The notes under the pieces were generated by a model, which was given only the letters and a program-made list of their open reading frames with translations, ran no database searches and was not told the DNA's origin. Of a stretch of DNA of 64,000 nt, positions 8,114-16,970 are shown piece after piece. The position numbers were made by a program, and so were the translations under genes. Position 1 is the stretch's first letter, and the number at the start of each line of letters is the position of its first letter. The DNA is from Achromobacter anxifer (GTDB lineage: Bacteria > Pseudomonadota > Gammaproteobacteria > Burkholderiales > Burkholderiaceae_B), in the NCBI RefSeq assembly GCF_903652925.1, contig NZ_CAHLAR010000001.1, positions 248,001 to 312,000 on the forward strand, in the 5' to 3' direction.

Positions 8114-10324
8114 ATGCAACTCGAGGAACTCCGGCAGAAGACGCCGGTGCACGAACTGGTGGTGGAAGAGAGCGACTGGGCGCGGCTGACGCGCGCCGAG
8201 GCGCTGCGCCTGACGACGCTGTTCCTGGCCGCGCGCCGCTTCGAGGAAAAGATCCTGCAGCTGGACAAGCTGAACCTGGTGCACGGGCCGGCGCATTCCA
8301 GCATCGGCCAAGAAGGCGCCGCCGCCGGCTGCATCGCGGCGCTGCCCGTCGACACGCTGATGAACGGCACGCACCGCGCGCATCACCAGTGCATCGCCAA
8401 GGCCGTCAACGCGCTCTACGACGACGGCCTGGATCCGTCCGCGGCCGGCCTGACGCTGCGCATGCACCAGGAAATCCAAGGCATGATGCATGAAATCCTG
8501 GGCCTGAAGGACGGCTGGACGGGCGGGCGCGGCGGTTCCATGCACCTGCGCCGCGCGGAGCTCGGCATCATGGGCACCAACGCTATCGTCGCGGGCGGCA
8601 TACCCATCGCCTGCGGCCATGCCTACGCGGAAAAGCAGCGCGGCTCGGGCAAGACCATGGTCACGTTCTTTGGCGACGGCGCGGTGCATCAGGGCGCCAC
8701 CCACGAAGCCATGAACCTGGCGGCGCTGTATGGCCTGCCCATGATCTTCTTCCTGGAGAACAACAAGTACGCCGTGTCCATGAGCGTGGAGCAATCCACC
8801 TTCGAGACCGAGCTGCTGACGCGGCCGCAGGGCCACGGCATCGCGGGCGTCAAGGTGGACGGCATGAATCCGTTCGCCACCTGGCTCGCCACCCGCTGGG
8901 CGCAGGAGCACATTGTCCGCACCGGGCGGCCGGCCTTTATCCTGGCCGAGGTCTACCGCTACTACCACCAGAGCTCGTCGATCCCGGGCAGCGCCTTCGG
9001 CTACCGCACGCGCGAAGAGGAAAACGCCTGGAAGGCGCGCGACCCCTGGTTGTTCCTGCAACAGGAGCTGAAGGCGCGCGGCATTCTGCGCGAGGACGAG
9101 CTGTCCGCCGTGGACGCGGCGGTGACGGACGCGGTGGAGGCGGCCGCTGCCTCCTGCATCGAAGGCACGGGCTCGTCGGCCCGCATACGCGCCGGCCTCT
9201 GGCCCGCGGCCGCCAGCGTGGACGAACACCTCAATAGCGACATGTCGGAGTTCGAAGGCGTGCTCTATGCCGAGGCGGAGGATTACGCCGACGAAGAGAT
9301 GGAACCCCTGTCCTATATCGAGGCGATCGCGCGGGCCATGGGCGCGCGCATGGCCGAGGACGAGACCATCCATGTGTTCGGCGAGGACGTGGCCAACATG
9401 GGCGGCGGCACGGTCGGCGCCACCCGTGGGCTGACCGAGACCTACGCCGGACGGCTGGTGAACACGCCGATCACCGAGAACGGCTTCTGCGGCCTGGCCA
9501 CCGGCGCGGCGCTGTCGGGCCTGAAGCCCGTGGTCGAGCTGATGTACAGCGACTTCTTCCTGGTGGCGGGCGACCAGCTGCTGAACCAGGCCGGCAAGAT
9601 CCGCCATCTGTTCAACGGCACGGCCGAGGTGCCGCTGGTGCTGCGCGCGCGCATTCCCGGGCCGGAAGGCTATGGCTCGCAGCATTCCATGGATCCGGCA
9701 GGCGTGTTCGCGCTGTTTCCCGGCTGGCGCATCGTGGCGCCGTCCAACGCCTTCGACTACGTGGGCCTGATGAATTCAGCGCTGCGCTGCAAGGACCCGG
9801 TGCTGGTCATCGAGCCGCAGCAGCTGCACAAGCGCAAGACGCCGGTGCCCACGAACCTGGACTACTACATCCCCATCGGCCGCGCCAAGCGCGTGCGCGA
9901 GGGCGACCAGATCACGCTGCTGACGACCCTGACCATGGTGGAGGAATGCTGCCGGCTGGTGGACGAGGCGGGCATACGCGCCGACGTCATCGATCTGCGC
10001 ACGCTGTCGCAGCGCGACATCGATTACGACACCATCGGCCGTTCCGTCATGAAGACGGGCCGCGTCGCCATCGTCGAGCAGACCACGCGCGGCGCCAGCC
10101 TGGGCGCGCTGATCGCCGACGAAATCCAGCGGCGCTACTTCGATTACCTGGACCAGCCGGTCAAGCGCGTCACCGGCCGCTGGGCGCCACCCGTGGTGTC
10201 GCAGGCGCTGGAGCGCGCCGCGCTGGCAGGCGAGGACGACATCCGCGCCCTGATCCGCGAAATGCAGGCCGACAGCGCGCTGTCGGCGGCGCAACAGGAG
10301 CAAGTCCATGCCGCGCGCGCTTGA
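8114..10324 (+). CDS. Fused E1 alpha-beta subunit of a TPP-dependent 2-oxoacid/acetoin-type dehydrogenase
   Basis: A 736-residue protein that joins the two usually separate E1 chains. Residues ~25-360 are the alpha part, with the thiamine-diphosphate/Mg motif GDGAVHQGATHEAMN near residue 186 and a following LENNKYAVS. Residues ~395-720 are the beta (transketolase pyrimidine plus C-terminal) part, starting LSYIEAIARAMGARMAED, with FGEDVANMGGGTVG and VNTPITENGFCGLATGAA. The reaction is oxidative decarboxylation or cleavage of a 2-oxo acid or acetoin-like ketone with transfer of the acyl group to a lipoyl E2. The E2 is encoded at 11751. No E3 (dihydrolipoamide dehydrogenase) gene is in the window, so the cell's general E3 is presumably used. 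Its last 17 bases overlap the next SDR gene. Confidence 0.88.
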   Translation: MQLEELRQKTPVHELVVEESDWARLTRAEALRLTTLFLAARRFEEKILQLDKLNLVHGPAHSSIGQEGAAAGCIAALPVDTLMNGTHRAHHQCIAKAVNALYDDGLDPSAAGLTLRMHQEIQGMMHEILGLKDGWTGGRGGSMHLRRAELGIMGTNAIVAGGIPIACGHAYAEKQRGSGKTMVTFFGDGAVHQGATHEAMNLAALYGLPMIFFLENNKYAVSMSVEQSTFETELLTRPQGHGIAGVKVDGMNPFATWLATRWAQEHIVRTGRPAFILAEVYRYYHQSSSIPGSAFGYRTREEENAWKARDPWLFLQQELKARGILREDELSAVDAAVTDAVEAAAASCIEGTGSSARIRAGLWPAAASVDEHLNSDMSEFEGVLYAEAEDYADEEMEPLSYIEAIARAMGARMAEDETIHVFGEDVANMGGGTVGATRGLTETYAGRLVNTPITENGFCGLATGAALSGLKPVVELMYSDFFLVAGDQLLNQAGKIRHLFNGTAEVPLVLRARIPGPEGYGSQHSMDPAGVFALFPGWRIVAPSNAFDYVGLMNSALRCKDPVLVIEPQQLHKRKTPVPTNLDYYIPIGRAKRVREGDQITLLTTLTMVEECCRLVDEAGIRADVIDLRTLSQRDIDYDTIGRSVMKTGRVAIVEQTTRGASLGALIADEIQRRYFDYLDQPVKRVTGRWAPPVVSQALERAALAGEDDIRALIREMQADSALSAAQQEQVHAARA

Positions 10325-11030
10325 GGGCAAGACCATACTGATCACCGGCGCGGCCGGCGGCATCGGCCGCGCGACCGCAGAGGTCTGCGGCGAGCAGGGT
10401 GCGTCGCTGGTGCTGGCGGACCGCGAGCCGCCCCAGGAGCTGGTTGCGCAGCTGCAAGCCCAGGGAGTGCCGGCGCGCGCCATCGCCTTCGACGTTATGG
10501 ACCGGGCTGCCGCCGAGGCCGCCGTGGCGGACATCGAGCGCTTGGACGCGCTTGTGGCCAATGCGGGTTATTGCCCCTGGGACGACTGGAACGAGGCAGG
10601 CTGGGACGAGGTCTTCCATCAAGTCATCGACGTCAACCTGCTGGGGCTGATGCACCTGACGCGCGCCGCGCTGGCGAAGATGAGCGCGCAGGGCGCGGGC
10701 CGCATGGTGCTGGTGTCTTCCGTGGCGGCGCGCATGGGCGGACTGGCCGCCAGTCCGCACTATGTCGCGGCCAAGGGCGGCACGCACGCTTTCGTCAAAT
10801 GGCTGGCCCGCAAGGCGGCCGATTCCGGCGTCACCGTCAATAGCGTCGCGCCCGGCGCGACCGAGACGGGAATGACCCGGGGGCAGACCTTCGATGCGAA
10901 TAGAATTCCGCTGCGGCGCATTGCCCGGCCTCGCGAAATCGCCTTGCCCATCGCCTTTCTCTGTTCCGATGGCGCGAGCTACATCTGCGGCGCCACCCTG
11001 GACGTGAACGGTGGCGTCTACATGAATTGA
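10308..11030 (+). CDS. SDR family oxidoreductase
   Basis: A 240-residue short-chain dehydrogenase. The motif ILITGAAGGIGRATAEVC is at the N-terminus, LVLADREPP ends the second strand (an NAD-type aspartate), VANAGYCPWDDW follows, and the catalytic residues sit in VSSVAARMGG and HYVAAKGGTHAF. The start overlaps the end of the E1 gene by 17 bases, which implies translational coupling. With the SDR at 7301 it gives this operon two alcohol/ketone redox enzymes. They could act on the two positions of a diol or hydroxyketone before E1-E2 cleavage, but this is inference. Confidence 0.87.
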   Translation: MPRALEGKTILITGAAGGIGRATAEVCGEQGASLVLADREPPQELVAQLQAQGVPARAIAFDVMDRAAAEAAVADIERLDALVANAGYCPWDDWNEAGWDEVFHQVIDVNLLGLMHLTRAALAKMSAQGAGRMVLVSSVAARMGGLAASPHYVAAKGGTHAFVKWLARKAADSGVTVNSVAPGATETGMTRGQTFDANRIPLRRIARPREIALPIAFLCSDGASYICGATLDVNGGVYMN

Positions 11031-11036
11031 GACGAC

Positions 11037-11738
11037 ATGGACAACAGCACACTGGAAGGCTTGCTCGACAAGCAGGAACGCATCACCGTCGCGGACCAGA
11101 TCTATCAACGGACTCGTGAACTCCTGATGAGCGGCGCGGTGCCGCCGGGAGAGAAAGTCACCTTGCGCGGCCTGGCCGCGGTGCTGAACACCAGCCCCAT
11201 GCCGGTGCGCGAAGCGGTCAACAAGCTGGTCGCCGAAGGCGCGCTGGAAATGCTGCCCAGCCGAGGCTTGCGCGTGCCCAAGCCGGGGCTGACCAAGTTC
11301 CGCGAGATCGTGCGCATCCGCTGCTGCATGGAAGGCTTCGCCGCGGCCGAGGCCGCCAAGATCATGACGGACGCGACGGTGGCGCGCATCCAGCGCCATT
11401 CCGACGAGTTCGACAAGCTGGGGCACCAGCGCAAGATCGACACCCTGAAGACCATCGAGGCCAACCGCAACCTGCATTTCACGCTGTACGAGGCGGCCGG
11501 CATGCCCTTGCTGGTGACCATGATCGAGAACATCTGGCTGCAGATCGCGCCGCTGTTCTCGCTGAGCATGGGCAGCACGGACCGCAAGTCCGAAAGCTGG
11601 GAATCCTTCAGCCACCACGCCGCGCTGCTGGACGCCCTGAAGCGCCGCGACGCCGAAGGCGCGCGCGCGGCGATCGTGGCGGATATCTCGGACGCGGCCC
11701 TGTACATCGAGAAAACAGGCAACCTGGCCACTACATAG
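11037..11738 (+). CDS. GntR family transcriptional regulator (FCD domain)
   Basis: A 233-residue regulator. Residues ~15-80 form the GntR winged helix (VADQIYQRTRELLMSGAVPPG, then RGLAAVLNTSPMPVREAVNKL split across the recognition helix). The C-terminal FCD ligand domain has the metal-binding type of pattern: RCCMEGFAAAEAA, then NRNLHFTLYEAAG and HHAALLDALKRRDAEGARAAI, with D/H residues in the expected places. Such domains bind small organic acids. The gene lies inside the catabolic operon, 6 bp after the second SDR and 12 bp before the E2 gene, so it is most likely the local repressor. A palindrome at 7262 is a possible site. Confidence 0.88.
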   Translation: MDNSTLEGLLDKQERITVADQIYQRTRELLMSGAVPPGEKVTLRGLAAVLNTSPMPVREAVNKLVAEGALEMLPSRGLRVPKPGLTKFREIVRIRCCMEGFAAAEAAKIMTDATVARIQRHSDEFDKLGHQRKIDTLKTIEANRNLHFTLYEAAGMPLLVTMIENIWLQIAPLFSLSMGSTDRKSESWESFSHHAALLDALKRRDAEGARAAIVADISDAALYIEKTGNLATT

Positions 11739-11750
11739 AGCGAACAAGAC

Positions 11751-13055
11751 ATGGATATCGAGGTCGTGATGCCCGCCATCGGCGCGGGCACAACGCAGGG
11801 CAAGATACTGCAGTGGTTGAAGCAGTCCGGCGACACGGTCAAGGTGGGCGATATCCTGGCCGAAATCGAAACCGACAAGGCCGTCATAGAACTGGAAGCG
11901 CTGGACGACGGCGTGCTGGACCGCATCCATGTGCCCGCGGGCGATACCGAGGTGCCGGTGGGCGACGTCATTGCGACGCTGCTGCGTCAGGGCGGCGCGG
12001 CGCAGTTGCCCGCCAGCCAGCCGTCTGCGCCCGCGGTCGCGAATCCGCCGGCTGCGGACTCCCTGGCCGCGAACTCCCCGGCTGCCGCGCGTCCTGCCGT
12101 TACGGCCGCCCCGCAGCCCGAGGCTCGTGCGGGCCTGGCGGAGCAGCGCCTGTTCGCCAGCCCATCGGCGCGGCGCCTGGCGCGCGCGCTGGGCGTGGAC
12201 CTGCATGCGCTGTCCGGCAGCGGCCCGAACGGCCGCATCGTGCGGGTCGATATCGAAAACGCCGCCGCGACGCAGCCCGCGAAGTCTGCCGCCGAGTTCG
12301 CCGCGCCAGTCTCTGGCGCCGAAGCGCCGCAGCACACCCGATCGCAAACTCAACCGCAAGTCCAGCCGCAAATCCAGCCGCACACCCCCATGCGCGCCAC
12401 CATCGCGCGCCGCCTGGTGCAATCCAAGCAGCAGGTGCCGCACTTCTACCTGACGGTGGATTGCCGCATGGACGCGCTGCTGGCCGCCCGCGCAGCGCTG
12501 AACGCGCGTAGCGAGTCCGCGCGCGAGCCCATGCGCCATTCCCTGAATGACCTGCTGGCGATGGCGGTGGCACGGGCCGTCGGCCAGGTTCCGGCCGTCA
12601 ATGCGCAATGGACGGACGAGGGCATCGTGCAGCTGGGCGAGGTGGATCTGAGCATCGCGGTGGCGCTGGAGTCCGGACTGATCACGCCCATCGTGCGCAA
12701 CGCGGACAAGAAGTCGCTGCGCGAGATCTCCACCGAGATCGCGCAGCTGGCGGAACAGGCCCGCCGCGGCCGGCTGCGGCCCGAACAATACGAAGGCGGC
12801 AGCCTGACGCTGTCGAACCTGGGCATGCATGGCGTGCGCGAATTCGCTGCCATCATCAATCCTCCCCAAAGCGCCATCCTGGCCGCGGGCGCCGTGGTCA
12901 GGCAGCCTGTGGTCGACGGCGACGACATCCGCGTGGGCCACGTCATGAGCCTGACGTTGTCGGCCGATCACCGCGTGGTGGACGGCGCGCTGGGCGCGCG
13001 CTTCCTGGGGGCGGTAAAGCAATTGCTGGAGAATCCGATCGAATTGATTCTCTAG
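11751..13055 (+). CDS. Dihydrolipoamide acyltransferase (E2) of the 2-oxoacid/acetoin-type complex
   Basis: A 434-residue E2 component. Residues 1-78 are one lipoyl domain with the modified lysine K43 in EIETDKAVIELEA. An Ala/Pro-rich linker follows, then a peripheral-subunit-binding domain (residues ~130-165, FASPSARRLARALGVDL and SGSGPNGRIV), a Gln/Pro-rich linker, and the catalytic domain from ~residue 210 (TPMRATIARRLVQSKQQVPH) to the active-site SADHRVVDG (His near 407). It accepts the acyl group from the fused E1 at 8114 and passes it to CoA. It is the last gene of the operon; the next gene starts 122 bp on. Confidence 0.92.
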   Translation: MDIEVVMPAIGAGTTQGKILQWLKQSGDTVKVGDILAEIETDKAVIELEALDDGVLDRIHVPAGDTEVPVGDVIATLLRQGGAAQLPASQPSAPAVANPPAADSLAANSPAAARPAVTAAPQPEARAGLAEQRLFASPSARRLARALGVDLHALSGSGPNGRIVRVDIENAAATQPAKSAAEFAAPVSGAEAPQHTRSQTQPQVQPQIQPHTPMRATIARRLVQSKQQVPHFYLTVDCRMDALLAARAALNARSESAREPMRHSLNDLLAMAVARAVGQVPAVNAQWTDEGIVQLGEVDLSIAVALESGLITPIVRNADKKSLREISTEIAQLAEQARRGRLRPEQYEGGSLTLSNLGMHGVREFAAIINPPQSAILAAGAVVRQPVVDGDDIRVGHVMSLTLSADHRVVDGALGARFLGAVKQLLENPIELIL

Positions 13056-13177
13056 CGTCCTGGGCGGGACCTGGACGATTTCCACGGCATCAGCGCGCAG
13101 GGTGGACCGCGAACGGCGCACAGACCGATGGCGGAAGCAAGTCGAAGCAGCATTACACCTAGTCAGGAGACAAAGTA

Positions 13178-14374
13178 ATGAGTAAGCAGAAGCAGCTAAT
13201 CCGCATTGCCTGCGCGGCCGCCTTCGTGGCCCTGGCGCCCGGCGCCTGGGCGCAGGCCGACATCAAGATCGGCTACAACAGCGACATGTCCGCCAGCGGC
13301 TCCGCCGACTTCGGCGTGTCGGCCCTGTCCGGGGCGCGGCAGGCCGCCGAGGAGATCAATGCGGCGGGCGGCGTGCTGGGCCGCAAGCTGGTCATCGTGC
13401 CGCGCGACGACGTGGGTTCGCCGCCCAAGTCGATCCAGAACACCAACGAACTCGTGGACAACGAGAAGGTCGTGGCGATGCTGGGAGGGGTGAACTCCGG
13501 CAACATGCTGGCCTGGCTGCACATCGTGCAGCAAAAGAAGGTGCCGACGATATCGCCGTCGGCCACGGCCACCGAGATCACCAACCGCTACAGCAAGGAG
13601 CCGGCCAACTACATCTTCCGCGTGTCCATGCGCGACCTGGACCAGATCACGCTCCTGGCCGCCTACGCCGCCAAGGCCACCAAGAACCAGAAGATCGCCA
13701 TCATCGCCGACACCACAGGCTACGGGCAGCAGGGCGCCAAGGATGCGGCGCATGTGCTCGGCCTTTACGGCATCACGCCCGTGGCCAACGAGAAGTTCGG
13801 TCCCAAGGACACGGACATGTCGTCGCAGCTGAACAAGATCAAGGCCGCTGGCGCGGACACGGTCATCGTCTATGCGCTGGCCGACGCCAACGGCCACCTG
13901 ATGCGCAGCCAGGAGAAGATCAATTACTTCCCGGTCACGCTGGGCTCCTGGGCCAACCTCAGCCCGCCGTTCCTGCGCATCGCCGGGCCGGAGCTGGCCA
14001 GGAAGATGATCTTCACCGCCTCCATCACCGAGGACTCCACGCCGCAATCGCGCGCGCTCTACGACGCCATCATCAAGAAGGACGGCAAGCTGCCGACCTA
14101 TGTGTTCGCGGCGCACGCCTATGACTCGGTCAAGATCCTGGCAGCGGCGATGACACAGGCCAATTCCACGGACGGCGAGAAGGTGCAGCAGGCGCTGGAC
14201 AAGCTGGGCAAGGTGGACGGCGTGATCAAGACCTACGCGCCGGCCTTCACCAAGGAAAACCACGAAGCGCTGTCCTACCGCGATTTCCGCCTGGTGCGCT
14301 GGATCGACGGCAAGGTGGTCACGGTGGACGACGAGGTCAGCCGCGGCATCAAGCCCGACGAGCTCAAGCAGTAG
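13178..14374 (+). CDS. LIV-type ABC transporter substrate-binding protein (copy 1)
   Basis: A 398-residue periplasmic binding protein of the Peripla_BP_6 (branched-chain amino acid/amide) family. A signal peptide (ACAAAFVALAPGAWAQA) precedes the body starting DIKIGYNSDMSASGSADFG. The ligand-pocket segments GGVNSGNMLAWLH, IAIIADTTGYGQQGAKDA and ETHR-like C-terminal YRDFRLVRWIDGKVVTVDDE are shared almost word for word with the binding protein at 18649, so the two are recent paralogues. Copy 1 is preceded by the E1/E2 operon and has a good AGGAG ribosome site. It has no permease beside it and presumably docks on the permease at 19929. A short GC hairpin overlaps its stop codon. Confidence 0.9.
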   Translation: MSKQKQLIRIACAAAFVALAPGAWAQADIKIGYNSDMSASGSADFGVSALSGARQAAEEINAAGGVLGRKLVIVPRDDVGSPPKSIQNTNELVDNEKVVAMLGGVNSGNMLAWLHIVQQKKVPTISPSATATEITNRYSKEPANYIFRVSMRDLDQITLLAAYAAKATKNQKIAIIADTTGYGQQGAKDAAHVLGLYGITPVANEKFGPKDTDMSSQLNKIKAAGADTVIVYALADANGHLMRSQEKINYFPVTLGSWANLSPPFLRIAGPELARKMIFTASITEDSTPQSRALYDAIIKKDGKLPTYVFAAHAYDSVKILAAAMTQANSTDGEKVQQALDKLGKVDGVIKTYAPAFTKENHEALSYRDFRLVRWIDGKVVTVDDEVSRGIKPDELKQ

Positions 14375-14400
14375 GGCCGGGGCAGGCGCCGGCCCGGCGT

Positions 14401-15291
14401 TCAGGGCTGGCGCTTGCTGAGGTGGTTGACGAACAGCTTGGCGGCGGTGGGCAGGGCGTCGAAGGAGCGCACGCAGATCTGGATCTGGCGCCGCGCCCAG
14501 GGTTCGGTCAGCGCAATGATGCGGATGTCGAACATGGCCGAGTAACGGCGGGCGATGTCCAGCGGCAGCACGCCTATGCCCAGCCCCGAGTTCACCATGA
14601 AGCACAGCGCGTCGAAGCCGGTGACCTGCACCTTGAGCTGGATGTTGCGCTTTTCATCGCTGGCCGCGTTGGACAGGATGCGGTTGATGGCGCTGCCGCG
14701 GTGCAGCCCGACGAAATCGTATTCCAGCGCGTCGGCGAATCGAAAGCCCGGCTTGTCCTGCAGGGGATGGTCGGCGGGGACCACCAGCGCCAGCGTGTCT
14801 TCGCGGTAGGGGTGGATCTCCACGTCGTGGTCGGGCGCGGTGCCCGAGAAAATGCCGACGTCCGCCGCGTTCTCGGCCACCGATTTGATGATGGTCGAGG
14901 TGATTTTCTCTTCCAGGTCGACCTGCACGTTGGGATAGTCGTTCAGGAAGAGCTTGATGTCCTGGGGCAGGAACTGGGTGATCGCGGAAATATTGGCGTG
15001 CACCCGGATGAAGCCGCGCAGGCCGCGCGAGTAGTCCCGCATGTGCACGGCGATCTCGTCGAGTTCGTGCAGGGCGCGCCGCGCCATGGTGGACAGCGCG
15101 ATGCCGGCCGGCGTGGGGCGGATGCCCTTGTTGGTGCGGATGAGCAGCCGGATCTTGAGGTTCTCTTCCAGCTCGCTGATCCGCTTGCTGATGGCGGCCG
15201 CGGCGATGTGTTCGTGTTCGGCCGCCGCCGCGATGGTGCCTTGCTCGACCACGCTGATGAAGAGCTTGAGGGAGGTGGGATCGAGGCGCAT
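14401..15291 (-). CDS. LysR family transcriptional regulator
   Basis: A 296-residue LysR regulator. The N-terminal HTH is MRLDPTSLKLFISVVEQGT, then AAAAEHEHIAAAAISKRISELE, and the C-terminal effector domain covers residues ~95-290. The start at 15291 is chosen because it fits the family start; longer frames to 15372 would add 27 unusual residues and run across repeated half-sites. It is divergent from the aldehyde dehydrogenase gene at 15483 and convergent with the binding protein at 13178. The usual LysR arrangement predicts that it controls the aldehyde dehydrogenase-GMC-transporter operon in response to the imported compound. Confidence 0.87.
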   Translation of the reverse strand: MRLDPTSLKLFISVVEQGTIAAAAEHEHIAAAAISKRISELEENLKIRLLIRTNKGIRPTPAGIALSTMARRALHELDEIAVHMRDYSRGLRGFIRVHANISAITQFLPQDIKLFLNDYPNVQVDLEEKITSTIIKSVAENAADVGIFSGTAPDHDVEIHPYREDTLALVVPADHPLQDKPGFRFADALEYDFVGLHRGSAINRILSNAASDEKRNIQLKVQVTGFDALCFMVNSGLGIGVLPLDIARRYSAMFDIRIIALTEPWARRQIQICVRSFDALPTAAKLFVNHLSKRQP

Positions 15292-15348
15292 GGAGGGACG
15301 GACGGAAAAGCGGACGAGAGGGCCCATTGTAGCCAGGCGCGGGTTTGT

Positions 15349-15375
15349 CATCGCGTATGGCGATGGCGGCATCGC
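15349..15375. promoter_or_regulatory. Three CATCGC half-sites between divergent LysR and aldehyde dehydrogenase genes
   Basis: CATCGC (15349-15354) and GCGATG (15360-15365) form an inverted repeat with a 5-bp centre, and another CATCGC follows at 15370-15375. The group lies 58 bp outside the LysR start and 108 bp before the dehydrogenase start, a usual position for a LysR activator site. The assignment rests on position and symmetry only. Confidence 0.4.
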
Positions 15376-15482
15376 TAATGACTGCTGTTGCGCAGGCCGC
15401 CGCCAGGGCTATCCTCCCCAAAAAATTTCGCCCGGCCCCCAGCGCGGACCGTGCGGAGCATGACGGATGGAGCGCGAGACAA

Positions 15483-16952
15483 ATGAATCTGCAGAATAGC
15501 CAGCTGCTGCGGCAGCAGGCCTACATCGGCGGCGCCTGGTGCGACGCCGACAACGGCGCCATCATCACGGTGCGCAATCCCTTTGACGCCAGCGTGCTGG
15601 GCACGGTGCCCAATCTGGGTCAGACCGAGACCGCCCGCGCCATCGCGGCAGCCGATGACGCCCTGCCCGCGTGGCGGGCCAGGACCGGCAAGGAGCGCGG
15701 CGCCATCCTGCGCAAATGGCATGCGCTGATCGAGGCGCACGCCGACGACCTGGCGCTGCTGCTGACCCTGGAACAGGGCAAGCCGCTGGCCGAGGCCCGG
15801 GGCGAGCTGAATTACGCGCTGTCCTTCGTGGAATGGTTCGCGGAAGAGGCCAAGCGCGTCTATGGCGACGTGCTGCCCCATACCCGCGGCGACCAGCGCA
15901 TGCTGGCCATCCGCCAGCCCGTGGGCGTGTGCGCGGCCATCATCGCCTGGAACTTCCCCTCGGCGCTGGTCACGCGCAAGGTCAGCCCGGCGCTGGCCGC
16001 CGGCTGCACGGTGGTGCTCAAGCCGTCCGAGCTGACGCCGTTCACCGCGCTGGCGCTGGCCTGGCTGGGCGAGCAGGCCGGCATTCCGCCCGGCGTGCTC
16101 AACGTGGTCATCGGCGACCCCGCGCCCATCGGCACGGAGCTGACGCAGAACCCCACGGTGCGCAAGCTGACCTTCACCGGCTCCACCCAGACGGGCCGGC
16201 TGCTGATGCAGCAGAGCGCCTCCAACATCAAGAAGCTGTCGCTGGAACTGGGCGGCAACGCACCCTTCATCGTGTTCGAGGACGCCGACCTGGACGAGGC
16301 CGTGCAAGGCCTGGTGCTGTCCAAGTTCCGCAACGCCGGCCAGACCTGCGTATGCGCCAACCGCGTCTATGTCCACGCCAGCGTGGCCGACGCCTTCAAC
16401 GACAAGCTGCTGACGGAAATGCGCCGCATGAAGGTGGGCGGCGGCCTGGAAGAGGGCGTCACGCAGGGGCCGCTGATCGACCAGCGCGCCGTCGACAAGG
16501 TGACCCGCCTGGTGGCTGACGCCACCGCGCGCGGCGCGCGCCTCCTGGCGGGCGGCAAGCTGCGCGAGCCGGGCACGCTGCTGTATGAGCCGACCCTGCT
16601 TGCCGGCATCACCGACGCCATGGAGCTGGCGCATGAAGAGATCTTCGGCCCGGTGGTGGGCATCAGCACCTTCGAATCCGAAGCCGCCGTGCTGGCGCGC
16701 GCCAACGACAGCGCCTCGGGCCTGGCCGCGTATTTCTACACCGCCAACCTGGAACGGGTCTGGCGCATGATGGAAGGGCTGGAATACGGCATCGTCGGCG
16801 TGAACACCGGCGCCGTGTCCAACGAGGTCGGCCCGTTCGGCGGCATCAAGGAGTCGGGCGTGGGCCGCGAGGGTTCCAAGTACGGCATCGAAGAGTTCCT
16901 GGAAATCAAGTACGTCTGCCTTGCCGGCAAGTCGTTCAACGCGATTCCCTGA
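15483..16952 (+). CDS. NAD(P)-dependent aldehyde dehydrogenase, succinate-semialdehyde dehydrogenase type
   Basis: A 489-residue aldehyde dehydrogenase. The start MNLQNSQLLRQQAYIGGAW matches the GabD-type N-terminus and has GGAGCGAGA upstream; an upstream frame to 15345 is not conserved-looking. The cofactor region has IIAWNFPSALVTRK and GSTQTGRLLM; the general base Glu is in LELGGNAPFIVF and the catalytic Cys in NAGQTCVCANRVYV. The C-terminus has FGGIKESGVGREGSKYGIEEF. It oxidises an aldehyde, likely an acid-semialdehyde, to the carboxylic acid. It is followed 18 bp on by the GMC alcohol oxidoreductase, so the pair probably turns a primary alcohol into an acid. Confidence 0.9.
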   Translation: MNLQNSQLLRQQAYIGGAWCDADNGAIITVRNPFDASVLGTVPNLGQTETARAIAAADDALPAWRARTGKERGAILRKWHALIEAHADDLALLLTLEQGKPLAEARGELNYALSFVEWFAEEAKRVYGDVLPHTRGDQRMLAIRQPVGVCAAIIAWNFPSALVTRKVSPALAAGCTVVLKPSELTPFTALALAWLGEQAGIPPGVLNVVIGDPAPIGTELTQNPTVRKLTFTGSTQTGRLLMQQSASNIKKLSLELGGNAPFIVFEDADLDEAVQGLVLSKFRNAGQTCVCANRVYVHASVADAFNDKLLTEMRRMKVGGGLEEGVTQGPLIDQRAVDKVTRLVADATARGARLLAGGKLREPGTLLYEPTLLAGITDAMELAHEEIFGPVVGISTFESEAAVLARANDSASGLAAYFYTANLERVWRMMEGLEYGIVGVNTGAVSNEVGPFGGIKESGVGREGSKYGIEEFLEIKYVCLAGKSFNAIP

Positions 16953-16970
16953 CGCCTGCGGACCCCAGCC

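Noticed and set aside
7457-9685. A minus-strand frame of more than 700 codons across the first SDR and E1
   Set aside because: Shadow of the plus-strand genes, same reasons as above.
10170-13121. A minus-strand frame of more than 980 codons across the SDR, GntR and E2 genes
   Set aside because: The real genes are on the plus strand with overlapping or tight spacing and clear domains; the antisense frame has no ribosome site or motifs.
14374-14395. GGGCCGG/CCGGCCC hairpin at the end of binding-protein copy 1 as a terminator
   Set aside because: The stem is only 7 bp, overlaps the stop codon and lacks a T run, so termination cannot be claimed.
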